A DNA stretch of 64,000 bases from Rachycentron canadum. Its lineage: Eukaryota; Chordata; Actinopteri; Carangiformes; Rachycentridae. Position numbers and translations under genes: made by a program. The notes below the pieces were generated by a model. The model saw only the letters and a program-made list of their open reading frames with translations. It searched no databases and was not told where the DNA came from. How positions within the stretch are numbered: position 1 is the first letter of the stretch; each line of letters begins with the position of its first letter. Shown here piece by piece: positions 37,409-51,500 of the stretch. Location: NCBI GenBank assembly GCA_038496675.1, contig CM076650.1:11633435-11697434 (forward strand), written 5' to 3'.

Positions 37409-40400
37409 AGTGTATGTGACCAAATCTGTCATAAATTGTGTTTTAAAATGTATTCTCGTGAAGCATAAAATGTTGGTAAAACATCATTGTAGTGACTGAG
37501 AAACATGCTGTGGAGAGATGCTTGGCTTAGTTTAACCATTGGAACATAACAAAGACATTTGGTCTTTTCAGAGCCTTGGTCTGAATGAAACATTGTGAAG
37601 CTGCATTCATATGGATATATATGGTAAACCTTGTAGCCTCCATATGACATTACAAGTATTTTTGTGGTAATATACATTTACATATTTGTACTGTGTTGCT
37701 TTTTAACCAAATATTTGCAGGGCATGTTTACTCGGTTCTTTGCTGGAGAACAGGAGAATGTTACAACTGAAAGCTACAGCTTCTTTATACCCACTCTCAC
37801 ACCAGCCTCACCCTTCAGACACACACACCAATCCCCACTAATGACAACTTTCCATCTTCCATGGTCCAATTCTGACTCCATTATATCTTGTACAAAATAT
37901 TAGGATTTACTGCTCTTGTCATGAATAGATTGACTGGATCAGTTACAAAAGTTAAGAGTCTTCATTTCACCAGCTTTACCTACTAATTTCATTCATGAAA
38001 GGACGGCTATGGATGGGTTTTTAAGCTTGGGCCTAGTGAGACCTGTGTTATGCAAAAGAGGTTCAGAAAAATATGATAATGGTGTCATGCTGGCGGAATT
38101 GATTTTTAATGATTACGGGTTGATGACTTGGGTGCAGAGCTCACGTTAGCATGTGAAGTTCCCCAACTGAAGCTTCCTCTTTTTGCAATGCTTTTTCCTG
38201 TTCTCAGACATTGTCAAGGTACTTTTAGGGAGAGATCGTGAAATTAAATGAGACAACTGTAGTGCTGTCTACACTCTCTTCATCCCTGAAGACTCTTTTA
38301 CTGAAAACGCACAGGGAAGATGTAGTGTGGTGGTTTAAACACTTCAGAGCGTGCAACACAACTCCTGAGCTCTGGGTGCTGCTGTACAGACAGACCTGTT
38401 ATGCGCTCCTTCAGCACTTTCACAGCTCAGCATGAATCCATTCTGCTAAAAGGCTTATAATAAACTTCCAACACTTTCAAAAGGTGCTCCTCAAAGGCTT
38501 CTCCAAGCTGGGTGAGAGGAATAGCCACCTACTAAAAAATTGGCCACTGTGCAAAACCAGAAAAGTATATTGTAGGCCTATTCATTGCAAGCAGACAGTC
38601 TTTAAGGCAGTATAATAGGATTTAAGAGTTAGATACATAGAATAGTGGAGCAGAGACCCAGAAACCCGTGACTGCAGCTTTGACAAGGTGATGAAATTTT
38701 TCTCTCTTTTTTAGCTGCATGGATTTTTTAGCTGCTCTTTTGTGTGGAGGCCTTTGCTATTTATGGGTTTCTAAAAGGATTTGTGAATTTAAAAATAAAT
38801 AAATAAATAAATTAAATTCCTCACGCAATTAAGTGTGTTAAGTTGTATAATTATATCAGTACATGTAGTTTATTTATGTCGCAGTTGGCATTTAAATAAT
38901 CATCAAGTCTATGTTTGATAAATAGAATAAAATAAATATATAAAATAAAAATAAGAAAACCATTTACTAACATTTAACTAAAAATGATTGCTGTTTAATA
39001 TAAGTGTATCAAAATATTCATACATAATACTATGTATGAAGTCTGTAGTCAAATCTACCTCAGCCAGTCTCCAGACAAAACAAGATTAACTTGAATCCAA
39101 GAAAATGCCAACACAACAGTGAATCAGGGTACAAGCAAAATGTCAACTCAACTGCATCTTTCAGAAAATGTATTTATTTTTAGCTTTAAATTGTCTTTCC
39201 CTTCTATACATTATGTACTTTTTTCATTTTTTCATCCATCAATGCATCTTCCATCAACCTGTAACCTCCGCTTAGACACAGTCTTAACTGAGCAAACACT
39301 GGAGGGAGAGACATGGTACGAACTGAATAGGTCAAACGTATTCCATCTCTATGTTTTCAATCCACCAAACCTGCAGTTTGGATTATGGGAAGAAATCATA
39401 GCACCCAGACGGAACCCATATGTACATTGAGATAACACGCAGAAACCATACAGAAAGGCTCTGACCTACACATCACATGCTTTTGCTTTGTATTTGCCTA
39501 TGGGAGTTGATCTTACAGTAAAATAGCCAAGTGGTGCATTGCCAGTTATAAGCATTTCAGCTACTGGCTTGGATATCAGAGCACACCAGCAGGACATGAA
39601 TGCACTACGCCGCAACAGTGTTAGATACATACAACGGACTGTGGTCCAATTTCTCACTGGGGCTTGCCCCCAATGCAGGGGTCCTTTTCACTATAAAATA
39701 TATCTGATTGCGGTTCACATTACAATATATGACACTGGTCTATCTGTCACAAAAAAATCTTGTTTTGTGACAAATGTGACAAATAAAAGTAACAAATATT
39801 TAAAGGTCTGGAACCATTTTTTTTGGGGGGGGGGGCATTTGAGCTTGAAATATGATTTAAATGACTATTCTTTTTAAACTTGGTGATTACTTTTCTACTA
39901 ATTGACTAATCAGTTAATCAACTAACTATTTTAGTTAGAATTGCACACATGTAAGTTGTGCACAGAAGTAATTGCAGGACCTTTCTTTTATTCTCCACAT
40001 CATGAATTACTGCACACAAACCTGCATGTAAGCATTGTGTTTGCATCCTCATGGCCTGTCATTCCAGCTTATGCATCTATCTGTCAAAGCTCACATCAAA
40101 GCAACCCTGATGGGCTTCATAGCCTATCCTCATAACAACAAGAGATGTTGGCTTATTAAAAAATAATATAACCTGTTTTATGAGGCAGAAAATGTCTGGA
40201 GAAACATCTGTGAAACAAGTTGTGTATTAAATATGTAGGAGCTACATTCAAAATTCCTTTTTGCATGGGATGGCAGAGCTATAAAGAGAATCCAGAGTGT
40301 GGGCCCCCAAGCTCATTCAAGTCCCGCCATTCTCCCTATCTGACAGTCAAAGCAGAATGATCTGGCTCTCTATGCCTCCCGCTCGCTATTTCCCCAACTC

Positions 40401-41234
40401 TATGGGGATAAAGCAGTCAGAATGTTCCTATCACTGCCAGAAATTAGTGACTCAGGATTGTCTGATCGTTTCAGAAAATCAAGAGAAAAAACAAAGCATC
40501 GGAGGTATTTTTGTACTCTGCTTTTCCTGAAAGCATTTGTGCAGGCTAAAGAGTTCATTAATGCCGTTTTTGTTCTGAAGTGGAGGCCTCTGGAGACGTG
40601 CAGACTCCCCAGGCAAGAAAAATGAAGGCAGGACGGGGGTGTGCTGCAATATAGCAGGAAAATGAGCACAATACTGGTTGATAGATTAAAGAAGCTGGAT
40701 TTCAAAGGCTTCTTTATAACCTTTTAATGCAATGTTGCTTTATCCTTGAGAATTACATTGAACTGATATTTTCTATTTATCTTCACACAGCGGATTTTCC
40801 AACCTAATGGGATTGTGGAATCTGTATTTGTGCTTTAATCATTATCATTATTTGCACAGTAGATCTGTAGAGGACCTATTATTCTGTGGTTTCTGTAGCA
40901 ATTTGACAAGACTTTATATCCATCAAGCAGCAGCTATCTTCTGTCACTTTAATTGCAGCTAAAGACTGTTGACAAATTAATAGGAAAACCTGAATAAATG
41001 AGTAAAGAAATAAAATGTATGCAGAAACTTCCACACAGGTGTACTGCATGGTACAATTAAACAATTAATATCCAGTCATACTTTGGCAAAACGCTGAACG
41101 GCTCCATCTGATTCTGATTTTGTATCAAAATGGCAAGACAAAAAGATGGAAGTGGTTCACTTTCGATAGCAATGGAGACTAATGTGACATCTGAATTTGG
41201 CTGCATGGAAAAGACGCCAATAAATAGGATCGGA
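37409..41234. other. Intergenic
   Basis: Besides the repeat scrap at 39882, there is a T8G11 run at 39817-39835 and an (AAAT) run at 38793-38811. No exon or named repeat otherwise. Confidence 0.5.
39882..39946 (-). repeat. Fragment of a GGGCTGCAACTAA-class repeat
   Basis: The stretch gtgattacttttctactaat followed by tgactaatcagttaatcaac and taactattttagttagaatt fits the subterminal part of fish DNA transposons built from ATTAATCGACTAATC words, in minus orientation. Only about 65 bp are recognisable and the terminus itself is eroded. Confidence 0.4.
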
Positions 41235-41795
41235 AACTGTGGTTTGACAGCACACGTTTGACGACGCTGATGCTCGTACATGCAAAGGAAGACACAAGAG
41301 CAACTCTTCCTCGGGTGACTGAGAATATTAATGCAGGACGTGAGCTGACTATGTCACCAAGAACAGTCTGTCAACAGTTATATAAGCACAGGTCCAGAGG
41401 GATTTGGAAAATGGCAATGTGTTCAGTAATTCATCCTCTATGATATTCTTGAAAAGTGTGTGTGTGTGTGTGTGTGCGTACACCAAGAGAGCAGTATAGG
41501 CCTGAACACTTTACCCCAACAGTGAGGAGATCTGGTGCCTCTGTTATGCTCTGAGGAATTCACTGGCATTATTTGGATCCTCTCCTCCCCTTAAAGGGAA
41601 GAGTCACTGTAAATCAATACAAAGTTGTTCTGAGTCATCACCCTTATCCTATGATCAAACATTTTTACCCTGACTGGTGTGGTCCCATCTGGGTAAATAT
41701 GTCCCCCATCTAAAGAGCATAATGGGTCACTGAATGGTCTAATAAGCATAAATACGTTGCTAGTCATATGCTGTGGCTTCGCAGTCACCAGGGGC
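41235..41795 (+). mobile_element. Tc1-like transposase relic, third family
   Basis: A stop-free piece (about 41258-41400) reads TRATLPRVTENINAGREL then TMSPRTVCQQLYKH, like the paired helix-turn-helix DNA-binding part of Tc1 proteins. After a TG microsatellite (41456-41476) it continues PTVRRSGASVMLWG, GRVTVNQYKVVLS and PMIKHFYPDW, the family's segment around the first catalytic Asp to second Asp. A degraded HMLW...SHQ block ends near 41795. The QDDN segment between is scrambled. No terminal repeats were recognised. The wording differs from the 11603/26941 family. Confidence 0.75.
41456..41476. repeat. (GT)10 tract inside Tc1 relic
   Basis: A short perfect GT run sits between the DNA-binding and catalytic parts of the Tc1-like relic at 41235-41795. 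Confidence 0.95.
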
Positions 41796-43349
41796 ATCAT
41801 ACACAAACGTATGCCATCTTTCAGGATCATGGTCACATGTATCAAGAGTGAAATTAACATGAGATTTTATGTTCCTTTACACTAGTTTCATATTTGACAT
41901 ACATACATTTTTAATGGTTTAACTGTTATGATCTGATTCTTTACTGACTGCATGTCAAAACAACTACTCCTCAAACTGATTTGCACAGCACAGACACAAC
42001 AATAACACATCCACATATATGCAATCAAATAATATTATAATAATAATGGCAGGTCTGGCCTTAGTAGAGGACATAGAAAATGGCAGAATTAAAGAAATAT
42101 GGTAACCAAGCTTATATCACAGTGCAATTCGTACAAACCAGCAACAAACAAATTATCCTGATGCGATCAGAGTGACCGACTCCCTCCATACAATGCTATA
42201 CAAGGCACCATCAGAGGATGAAGCTCCTCGACAGTCCTTAACATGGAAATATCTGACGAACAAATGCGGCTAACTAATATTATGGCAAGGTTGCCTCAAC
42301 CCACAATCAATTTATCCAAACACCACAGTCAGGTAGCAACAGGCTACAAGCTGCCTAAGTACATGATAGATAAACTCGCTCACAGGAGTGGAAACCCCTC
42401 AAATATCACATTGCCTCTACAGGGTTCTTCGTCCTCAACGGCTTGAGCCATAGACAGGCTGTTTTTTTCCTCTTAAACTAGAGAATCTGCGCTTTAAAGG
42501 AAAGACCAGCTACTTCTGTCATATTACTCATTTGAGTCAAGAGAAAGTGAAAAATTTACAAGATTAATACCCCATTTAGCTCAAGTTAGCACCCAGCTGT
42601 ATTAACAGTATCTGCGACTTCACAAACAAATGAAGTGGGAGAGAGTCGCCAAATTGCCATTTCCTGATTCCTGATAGTCCAGGCATTTATATTTATTATC
42701 ATATTAAATTTGGAGTGCAGAGAAGATAGACTGTTGTCTTAGTGAATGTATGCTCAATTTTTTTTTTTGTCAGTTGAGATGTACAAAAAAATCCTGTTTG
42801 TGTGCGGTTTTACACATCTGAACTTTTTGGTGCATTTGCAGCTTTCCAGCTTTGTGTGTGCACCACGTTTCAGTTTGAATTATATGCAACATTTATCACC
42901 TGTTTGCACACAGCTATATAGTAACTGGTGATTGCATTTGACACATTTGATACAATACTATAATGATTCGTAGCCACTACTTTTTTCCTGGTGGCGTCAT
43001 TCTCCTCCTGATGGAAAGCGTTGGCTCCCTTTACACAGAAATAGTTCAATCTGCCCAAATAAGGCTGACGTCTGCAGTGGTGGGGGGAAACATTTAGCAA
43101 AATGTACACCATGCAAATGTAGACATCAGGTCCTGCTCCCTGATGAGTGCAAACAATCACACACAAATGAAAAATGTAATCATGCAAATTGCCCAACAAT
43201 GGCAATTTCTAGGTTTTTTCAATTTGACTCCAAATTGGAAATCAAAAGGGCCCCACTGCCAGCATTTAGCTTTCTGCTCTCAGCGGCAGAACCCCAATAT
43301 CGAATCACACAAGGAATTCTCTTGTTTTATTTTTCCTAGATTTGGAGAG

Positions 43350-43352
<3 letters not shown>
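41796..43352. other. Intergenic, nothing recognised
   Basis: The 67-codon frame at 42243-42446 is polar and unremarkable; no family recognised. Confidence 0.5.
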
Positions 43353-43419
<67 letters not shown>

Positions 43420-43462
43420 CGTGTGTGCGTGCGTGTGTGCGTGCATGCGTGCGTGTGAGTGT
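43353..43462. repeat. (GT)n plus (GTGC)-type compound microsatellite
   Basis: About 31 perfect GT units up to about 43415 are followed by interrupted gtgcgtgc and gtgtgtgcgtgc variants. Confidence 0.97.
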
Positions 43463-46151
43463 GATTGAGAGACATTTTTAATTGTACACTGTATGTAAAT
43501 AAAAAATAAATAAAAATGCCACAATGAACAATGTCAGGAACAGAGAGACAGACATACAAGAGACACTTTGAGTGTATTTTTGATATTCTGCTGGCATAAC
43601 AAGTTTATTTCAGACTGCAAAATGAACACTTGGGTAGTCAGAAAGTTGTTAAGCAACTTTATAGAATTCTCAAATGAAATACATTGACAATTTCTGTGTT
43701 AAAATAGATTCAATGAAGCACAGTAAGGTCTGGTAAAGGTTTAGTTCTCTTTGTGAAACTTAAAATGCATGCATATATACATATATGTCTAGTTGTGTGT
43801 ATTAAGAGCTTAAGGGTTAAACACAGACATTAACAAAAATGTGTGGGCTGTGGATTTTAAACATCGTCATCTCTGGCGCTTAGTCTGCTGCACCAGAATG
43901 TCTTCTGCCTTTGAGCCTTGAATTATATGTCTCAGTGACTGCTGGCAAGATGAAAGGCTCCATTTTGAAGTGGTTAGTGCTGGTGTGCTCGACCGGCTGC
44001 CTTATATTCCTCCTCCTGTCAGAAACACTTGGCTAGACACGTGTGAAAACCCTGCTGCCATCCGGAGCCTGTTATCACATGAAAAGGCTGCTCTCTGACC
44101 ATTCGACATTTCTGAGCATGTTATTGTCCATCGCATTGTGTACAATTTACTTTGATGCCCGTGGGAACTTGAAGTATACAGGGGGGGGGGGATGCACTGA
44201 TAGCACTTCGAATAATGATCAAATCCTGTTTGAAAGAGACACATTAGTCTTACTCAAGCATACGGTCACCTCTCTACAGCTGTGGAGTCAATATGGAACT
44301 GCATTTTATATGCATGGCCATAAAAGGGGCACACCTGGACTTGCCTTAATGAAGAAAATGCTTCACTTTATATGCCATTTTTTAATTTTAGTCATCTTTT
44401 AGCTTTCCATGAAGATATTTTCAAACTTAAAAGCCTCATTCCTACCAAGTGCCCTGTCTTTGAGATGAAGAGCAATTACTTTCACATCTGGGACCTGGAA
44501 CAATACTATCAAGAAACAGCAACTATGATGGTATGGGGAGGGCTCTGTCTCTGTGCAAAACAGATTAAACTTAGCTCTCTACAGAAGGCTGATATAACAC
44601 AATTGGTGGCAATCACATGAAAAAGTAGTTAAAACAAATGCACCATAACCAATGTGGAAAAATGACCAGATGATAGTTTTGAAAAGAGTCTGTATCTGAA
44701 TCAAAATAAAATAGAAATAAAGATGCAAAAGATTATCATGCTTTTACTTTTTATTAGTATGTCATCTAATTTAGTGTAATGTGCACTCAATAATGTGCTT
44801 TTACAAAGGCTATGTTGCTAAGTGATGTGGCTCTGCTGAACAAAATGGCCAAATGTATCTACGCCACCTCTTCTCCTGAAATGCACGCTCATGCTCTTAA
44901 ATGTTTTTCATTAGCAAAATGGATTATGGAGGAACTTGAAGACCCACTCTGATGAAAATCAAGTTTGTAACCTTGTTAACCTGTCCATATGATGTTTTCT
45001 ACACAATACATGCTATAGCATGAGCAAAATAAGCAGTCAACGCCACAGCTGCACCTTGGAACTGCAATAAACCAATGAATATCATGAAAACAGATTCAGA
45101 CAACCAGGATTTTCTACATAACATGACTAAGGAAACAAACCCATCAGCTGTCAGGGAAAATAAAATTGAAACCTTGTCAGTACAAGTTTTCATTAGCACA
45201 ACCACTATCACTGTGTCAGTCACTGCCAGCTGCTCCATTTTTTCCCATATTTTCTTTCTCACTTTTTATGTAGGAAAATCATGTTAAATAAAATTATTTA
45301 TCATAGCAAAAATATTTTTACATGGTTACATGTCTGGAGAGGAACTTTATTGCAACTTTTTTTTTTCAAAATAAACATTTAAATATAATGTTCATATTGA
45401 ACAAAACACGAAAATGTTATTGTCAGTATTTTTCAATATTATATTCTTGCATATACACTAGTGACCACTAAGATGAGATTCAGTAACACTTATTACTAAC
45501 ACAATGAATATAATTAATATATAGTATAATATAATTTATATAATTGAATGTTGGCAAAACTGCAACTGTCAGTAACATACAACAGATAGCATGGTTAGCA
45601 TGCTTAGTGCTAGTGGGCCTACACACTCTAGGCAGCAGAGAAGAGTGAACATCTTAGCTTTAGTACATTGCTTTTATGTAAATGGTGTATTGGTTTTATA
45701 TGTAACTCTTCACATGTAAGTATATCATATGTATGTTAAACTGTGTCTGCTTAAACTGTGACTTAATAATACAGTAATAATACAAATAAAACATTTACAT
45801 TCCAAGATGAGTATTTTATTGTTTTATATTTAACCCGCATGTTTATCATTCACTGTGTGTATGGCATTTAGCTATACAGCTGCTATTGTGTCATATCGTG
45901 AACCAGCCTTTATTAGTGATATGACACTATGGGCAATCTTTATAAACATAGAAGATATTATTCCAGACATTATCCACATATATTCAAAGCCCTAAATCAC
46001 AAGCACGTCTCAAAGGAATTCCCCCAAAAAAGAGAAAAAGCCTCTAAAGATCAAAATGATCAGAAGAAAATGGAGTAATGCATCATGCAATAAATAAAAA
46101 GAGAGAGAATACAAAGCACAGGAGACATAACAATCTACAAGGTCAAGCTTC

Positions 46152-46155
<4 letters not shown>
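43463..46155. other. Intergenic, nothing recognised
   Basis: It holds a G11 run at 44181-44191. Frames at 44043-44402 and 44999-45262 show no family resemblance. Confidence 0.5.

Positions 46156-46215
<60 letters not shown>
46156..46215. repeat. (AT)n microsatellite at gap edge
   Basis: Thirty AT units run directly into the second gap. Confidence 0.97.
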
Positions 46216-46522
46216 NNNNNNNNNNNNNNNNNNNNNNNNNNNNNNNNNNNNNNNNNNNNNNNNNNNNNNNNNNNNNNNNNNNNNNNNNNNNNNNNNNNNN
46301 NNNNNNNNNNNNNNNNNNNNNNNNNNNNNNNNNNNNNNNNNNNNNNNNNNNNNNNNNNNNNNNNNNNNNNNNNNNNNNNNNNNNNNNNNNNNNNNNNNNN
46401 NNNNNNNNNNNNNNNNNNNNNNNNNNNNNNNNNNNNNNNNNNNNNNNNNNNNNNNNNNNNNNNNNNNNNNNNNNNNNNNNNNNNNNNNNNNNNNNNNNNN
46501 NNNNNNNNNNNNNNNNNNNNNN
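46216..46522. other. Assembly gap (307 N)
   Basis: There are 307 N between an AT30 run and gtgtgtataggtatatac. The right flank suggests a compound AT/GT microsatellite that could not be assembled. Long open frames spanning the gap are meaningless. Confidence 0.99.
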
Positions 46523-48279
46523 GTGTGTATAGGTATATACTACCAGGAAAGTAGAAAAAGACCTTTTTCACAGAAAGCATCGGGAAAGTATAGTAAAATA
46601 GAAAAGAAATTATGCCTGTATTCAATTTACCTTCTTTAGCTTTGGGGTTCTGGTATTGAGCATGCTGGCTTATTGTCACACTGGGACCTGTACTTTTCCT
46701 AAACTGACAAACAACAAGGTTTATTGTGACAGTTAAGAAAATGTAGTTTCTGCTTGATATTTGGTACACAATGATGAGAGGTTGGTGATAAAGAGAGCAA
46801 TTCTAAGAACTATTTTGTACATAATAGTAATTTAAACTCTCCCACAACGTCCCACTTTGGGTCCAGATGGGGATACATAAGCCAGTGGAGGTAAAGTGGT
46901 CGTAAACACTTGCTTCACAGTTATTGTTGAGCACAGTTTCAACACGGATATAGTGTTTGATTTGAAAAGTATTAAATTTCACATCTTCTTCAGCTCTATT
47001 GGATTAAAGTTGATGAGCGGAGATATTTCTATCTACGAGATACATAACAATTAATCCTTAAAAAGGTAAAATACAAAACTCCTTGCAGTTTTATAACCTT
47101 AAATTTCACACAAAGCAACATATTTAATCAACTTTCGTCGACTTTTCCATTGAGGTTCTCTGTGCTTGATGTGTGACAGTATCAAACTAGGACCCAGTGT
47201 GTCCAGGGATTATTTTAAATACAATATCAGTATATAGAGTAAATACAGCACATTGAGCAAACCATGCTCTGGCAGCATGAGAATGTGTGTAAAGGTGTAA
47301 TAATTAGATATCTTGATAAAATGTACAATATGCTGCTATGTCAAGATCAATATTTAAAGTTGCCTCATTATTTAAGATTTTGCAGTGTTTCCCATAAATT
47401 GAATAGCAATGACTTCTCATTTATTCCTGTTTCTTTTTCATTGCTCAAACGTGGGCAAAAGTAGTCCATATTTCTATGTTCAGCCTAAACTGAACATCAA
47501 CAGTCTCTCCAGGACCATGTACTGAAAATATACCAGTCATAAGAGTGATGGATAGAGCTACTTACAAAAAGGTACAGATGCATTTAATGGGCAGTCGAAC
47601 ATTTTAATGGTTATGGGAGCACCTTGGTGCCCTACTCTAAGTGCTCACAACACCTCACTGTGCTATTAAGTGCAACCGGAATGGAATTATAAAGGCATGA
47701 ACAAGGTTTGAAGAAAATTAGCACTCTAAATCCTTACCACAGAGACCGTCAATGGACAAACAGGGAGAGGTACTATTGTCCACATATCCTCCTGTGTGTA
47801 ATCTTCAAGTAAACCAAATATCCCATTATGGCATAATTTTTCATTACATCTGAACATGCCAGAAGGCCAAAATCATCTAGTAAGTCATAAACCAACTGTG
47901 ATGGATTCCCCAACCTACTGAAAATCAGGTTCAATAGGTATGACACAAGAGGTAGAAAACTCAACTTACTACAATAAAGCAAAGCCAGGAAATGTGATAT
48001 TACAGCCAATGAAAAGTAGGAAAAATCTGTTATTTAAAAAAAAAAATGTATATACCTGTAATGAATAGTACTTATAGTACTTTCCCATAAAAAAAAAAAG
48101 TTTCAAGTAAACTATTGACTAAACCATAAACTGGAAATACTAATCAGTTAAATTAATTATCATTACTGCATTAATGTACAATGACACCTATTACCTTTAA
48201 GATGTTAACAGACAGCACTTTTCTTAAAAAAAATAAAAATAAATAAAAAAATCAGGAGCCACAAGGGCAGCCTGCACAC
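46523..48279. other. Intergenic, nothing recognised
   Basis: AT-rich, with A runs at 48034-48046 and 48229-48250. No exon or named repeat. Confidence 0.5.
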
Positions 48280-48503
48280 AAACTTATACAATCCTACAAG
48301 ACATGCTGCAACTCTGTCAGTGACGTGCTCCAGTGCATCCACAGACAGTGATGGAGCTAAGAGATGACGATTGGCAGACAATTGAGTCTATGCTGCCTGT
48401 GCTGGATTCTCTCAAAAGTGCTGCTGTGGCTGTGTGTGGTGCTGAATATATTTCAAAGGTGTTCCCCATTACCACAAGTAACCCCATGAGTGTGCTGGAC
48501 TGA
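48280..48503 (+). mobile_element. hAT-family transposase fragment
   Basis: A 51-codon frame from the ATG at 48351 to a TGA at 48501-48503 reads MELRDDDWQTIESMLPVLDS, followed by LKSAAVAVCGAEYISKVFP. This is the typical hAT pattern of a 'L(T/R)DxxW..(I/A)E.LLPVL.PL..AT' segment C-terminal to the catalytic core. Just upstream (48298-48340) a frame with one stop and a one-codon loss reads DMLQ-LCQ-stop-RAPVH, like the family's RWNSTxxMLxRLxEQxxAI segment. Only this short piece is recognisable. It differs in position and content from the relic at 2925-3381, so the two are separate insertions. Confidence 0.7.
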
Positions 48504-51500
48504 TACAATAAAAACAATACTTTTAAATGAGGGAGAAGAAGTACGTCTGAGGGATTTTGACACGGCAAATGCACTTTTGTGGAAGAAAAATATGCACAAA
48601 AATAGTTCCAAATATGTTTTAATACATGTCTGATGGGAACCCTTAACTGATTTACTAATTCATTCATTCAGTTATCTCCACCAGGCATCACATCTCAGCA
48701 GGCCATCCTAGCAAAGTGATGGAGTTCAAGGATGTGGTAGCTGATCACAGGAGAGACAAATATGTTCGACAGACACAGAGGTAGAAGAGAACCGCTCTCA
48801 GTCTATTATAAATGTGTAAGGGAATTAGTCATTAGGAACATCCCTTACTTGGAATAGAGCTACAGGAATTTGCAAGTCCCTATGAATTAATCAATGTTTT
48901 CAGATGACTTTTTTTCAACAAACTCCGTGACGTGAACTTGGTGACCCAAAAAATACGTACTTGTCCTTTAACATCTGTCATTTTATTTACTCATTTTAAT
49001 CTTCCTTAAACTGTGCATATGCCATTTCCCTCACATAAGCTTGTATTTATGAAAACATCTCCATTTGTGAGAATGTGTGCACACAGACATACTGTCCCTT
49101 ACGTTTTTCTAAAATGAGCTGAGTGTGATAAGGTCAAAAGGTGAAGAATGGACTCTAGTAACAAAACAAATTTCACATGTTCTGTGATATTTCTGCAGTC
49201 TACACATAAATCTGTAAAATGCTAATCAAATGTGCCTTCCCAGCAGCCCTGGCAGACACGTACCTGGGCGGCTGCAGCTCACGGTCGGAGCTATGAGAGT
49301 GAGAGGCTGCTTTTCATTGTGAATGTGACCTATTGTTGCATCTGGCACCACCCGTTGAGCTACAGACATTTGCACTACAAGAAAAAGTTGAGAAAAGCTG
49401 AGCTTTATGCAGATGTTACTCCTCCACCCCAATAGTGAGGGCTCCCACCCTCGACAATCCTAATCAGTCATTTCCAGCTCAGGCATAATTTTTCAATGAA
49501 GTGTGCCACAAACAAATGATTCTTTTCTGTGGAAAAGCACAAAGAAATGAACAATTTCCTCAAGTGTAGTAAGGCAACATTTAAGCAACTGTTCAGCTGG
49601 AGAAGAGTAAATCACATCCATCCATTTGTGTGAATGCAGTATTATCCCTTAGGTCAGGTGTCTGCAAGTAAGTTTAGCTTTGGGCCAAACTAGATTAGAT
49701 GGCAGGCCAGAACATAATCAAAGACTAATCTAAGAAATTGATTGATAAAAATGCAACTGGAATGTGTTTGTTACTCTTCAAATTTGTGTTGTTGTGGCCC
49801 ACAGTTACATATTATACATTGTGACTGATTTATGGACTGGTGTTGAAAACTAGTGAGCATATGGCATGCCCGTTATTTTAAAGATCTATAAAGCAGGCAA
49901 CAGAACCTTTTGAACTTCATGTAACAACTTTTAAAATAAAAGCTTTCAAAAGTCAAAAACAAAGAATTGACGCACTAGTGCCAAAAAAAAAAAAAAAGCT
50001 TGTGTCTGTCATTCAATCTCAACAACTCACAATATAATAAGCATTCTTCAGCTGGGGGCAGAGTCATTATTTCGACATTATAATTAAATGTCGGACTGGC
50101 AGCCCAATATGTTATTATTTCTTATTTTCAAAAAATGTGAATCCCATGAAGATATTATTTCAACAAAAGTTTTCATTACTTTATGACATTTAATGATAAT
50201 GATTGAGATATGAGAGCAGGTGTATATCTGTTTATGGTTAACTGCTGGAAGTGCCTTTTTCATTTAAAATTTGTGTAACCATGCATGTTAAATCTGTCAA
50301 AGGTAATGCATATGCGTGTATTTGTGTTTGTACAATCACATAGATTTAGTTTAATGCATATGGCCTAAACATGGACTAGTAAGGTAGACTTGCCATTATT
50401 CACACACAGTTTCTCCTTCAAGTGAACTTTATTGTCTTTAAAATCCAAGTTAAATCCAGAGTACCAAGAGAATAACAGTAGAGACAAAGGCGGATGCAAA
50501 CGCCACACAAGAAAGCCCATGAGTCATTACATATGCCTCTTACAACAATGATATAATGCCGACCGTGGAGGCACTGCAACCTCCCTAGTATCTGGCATGT
50601 ACCAACGCTACAGTCAGTGTGTGTGTGTGCGTGTGTGTGCGTGTGCGTGTGCATTCCAGCACATGTGTGTTTGATACCTGCAGTTAGATTTATTGGATTT
50701 GGGGATCTCTCCAGCTGTGCGCTCTGTGGTACGAGTGGGCTTGACTCAGTTTCTCTGTGTGAAGCTGGCAACGCTTTGCACTGACCTTGCAGTTGAGGTG
50801 TCACTATGCAGAGTTGTTGTAATTACTCAATTAGACAGAATTAGGCACTGGCTAATATGACAGTAGCATGCTGTGAAAACTGACTCTGAATTAGATTCTA
50901 GGCTGTTTTTATGTGATGATATATAAAGCCTTAGGATATTGCTCTACCTGCATCTCTCTGTAGCAACTAAAAAAAGCATGCACTCTGCTCAAATAAACAG
51001 TGAGGTTAATGGAGTGTTAGGTCAGGACAGATCCTGTTATACCCCTTTCAGACTGACGCAGTGCACAGCTTAAACCTGTGTTGGTGGTCAATCTCAATAG
51101 GTCTACATACATGATCCAAACTGGGTTCAATGCGGGGCGGTCACTGCTTGCCTTTGGCAAACAGGCATTTCTATTAGGGATGAGTATTTAATTAAATGTT
51201 GTTGACATTTAAACAACATTAATCCAAATACTGAGCTGGTCTATAAAGTGAAAAAAGCAAAAAGGAAACAAAGAAGGCATCCAAGTGGCTAAGCAGGACA
51301 TAGAAGCATAGGAAGAGAGGTGTCCTGTAGGAGCAGCTAAATGATTGAAACACACATGGGCTGAATGTGCTTATCACGATCAAGTGGTGACCTCCAAGGC
51401 TGGAAAAGGAAGTCAACATGGAAGTGCCAAAAACTGCCGTTCTTTGTATGACCACTTAAGGCTGCCTCCAAAAGCGCGTCGATCCCAATTAGTCTCCCAT

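Noticed and set aside
46078..46769. 158- and 208-codon frames crossing 46216-46522
   Set aside because: They span an assembly gap and an AT microsatellite; no real coding sequence.
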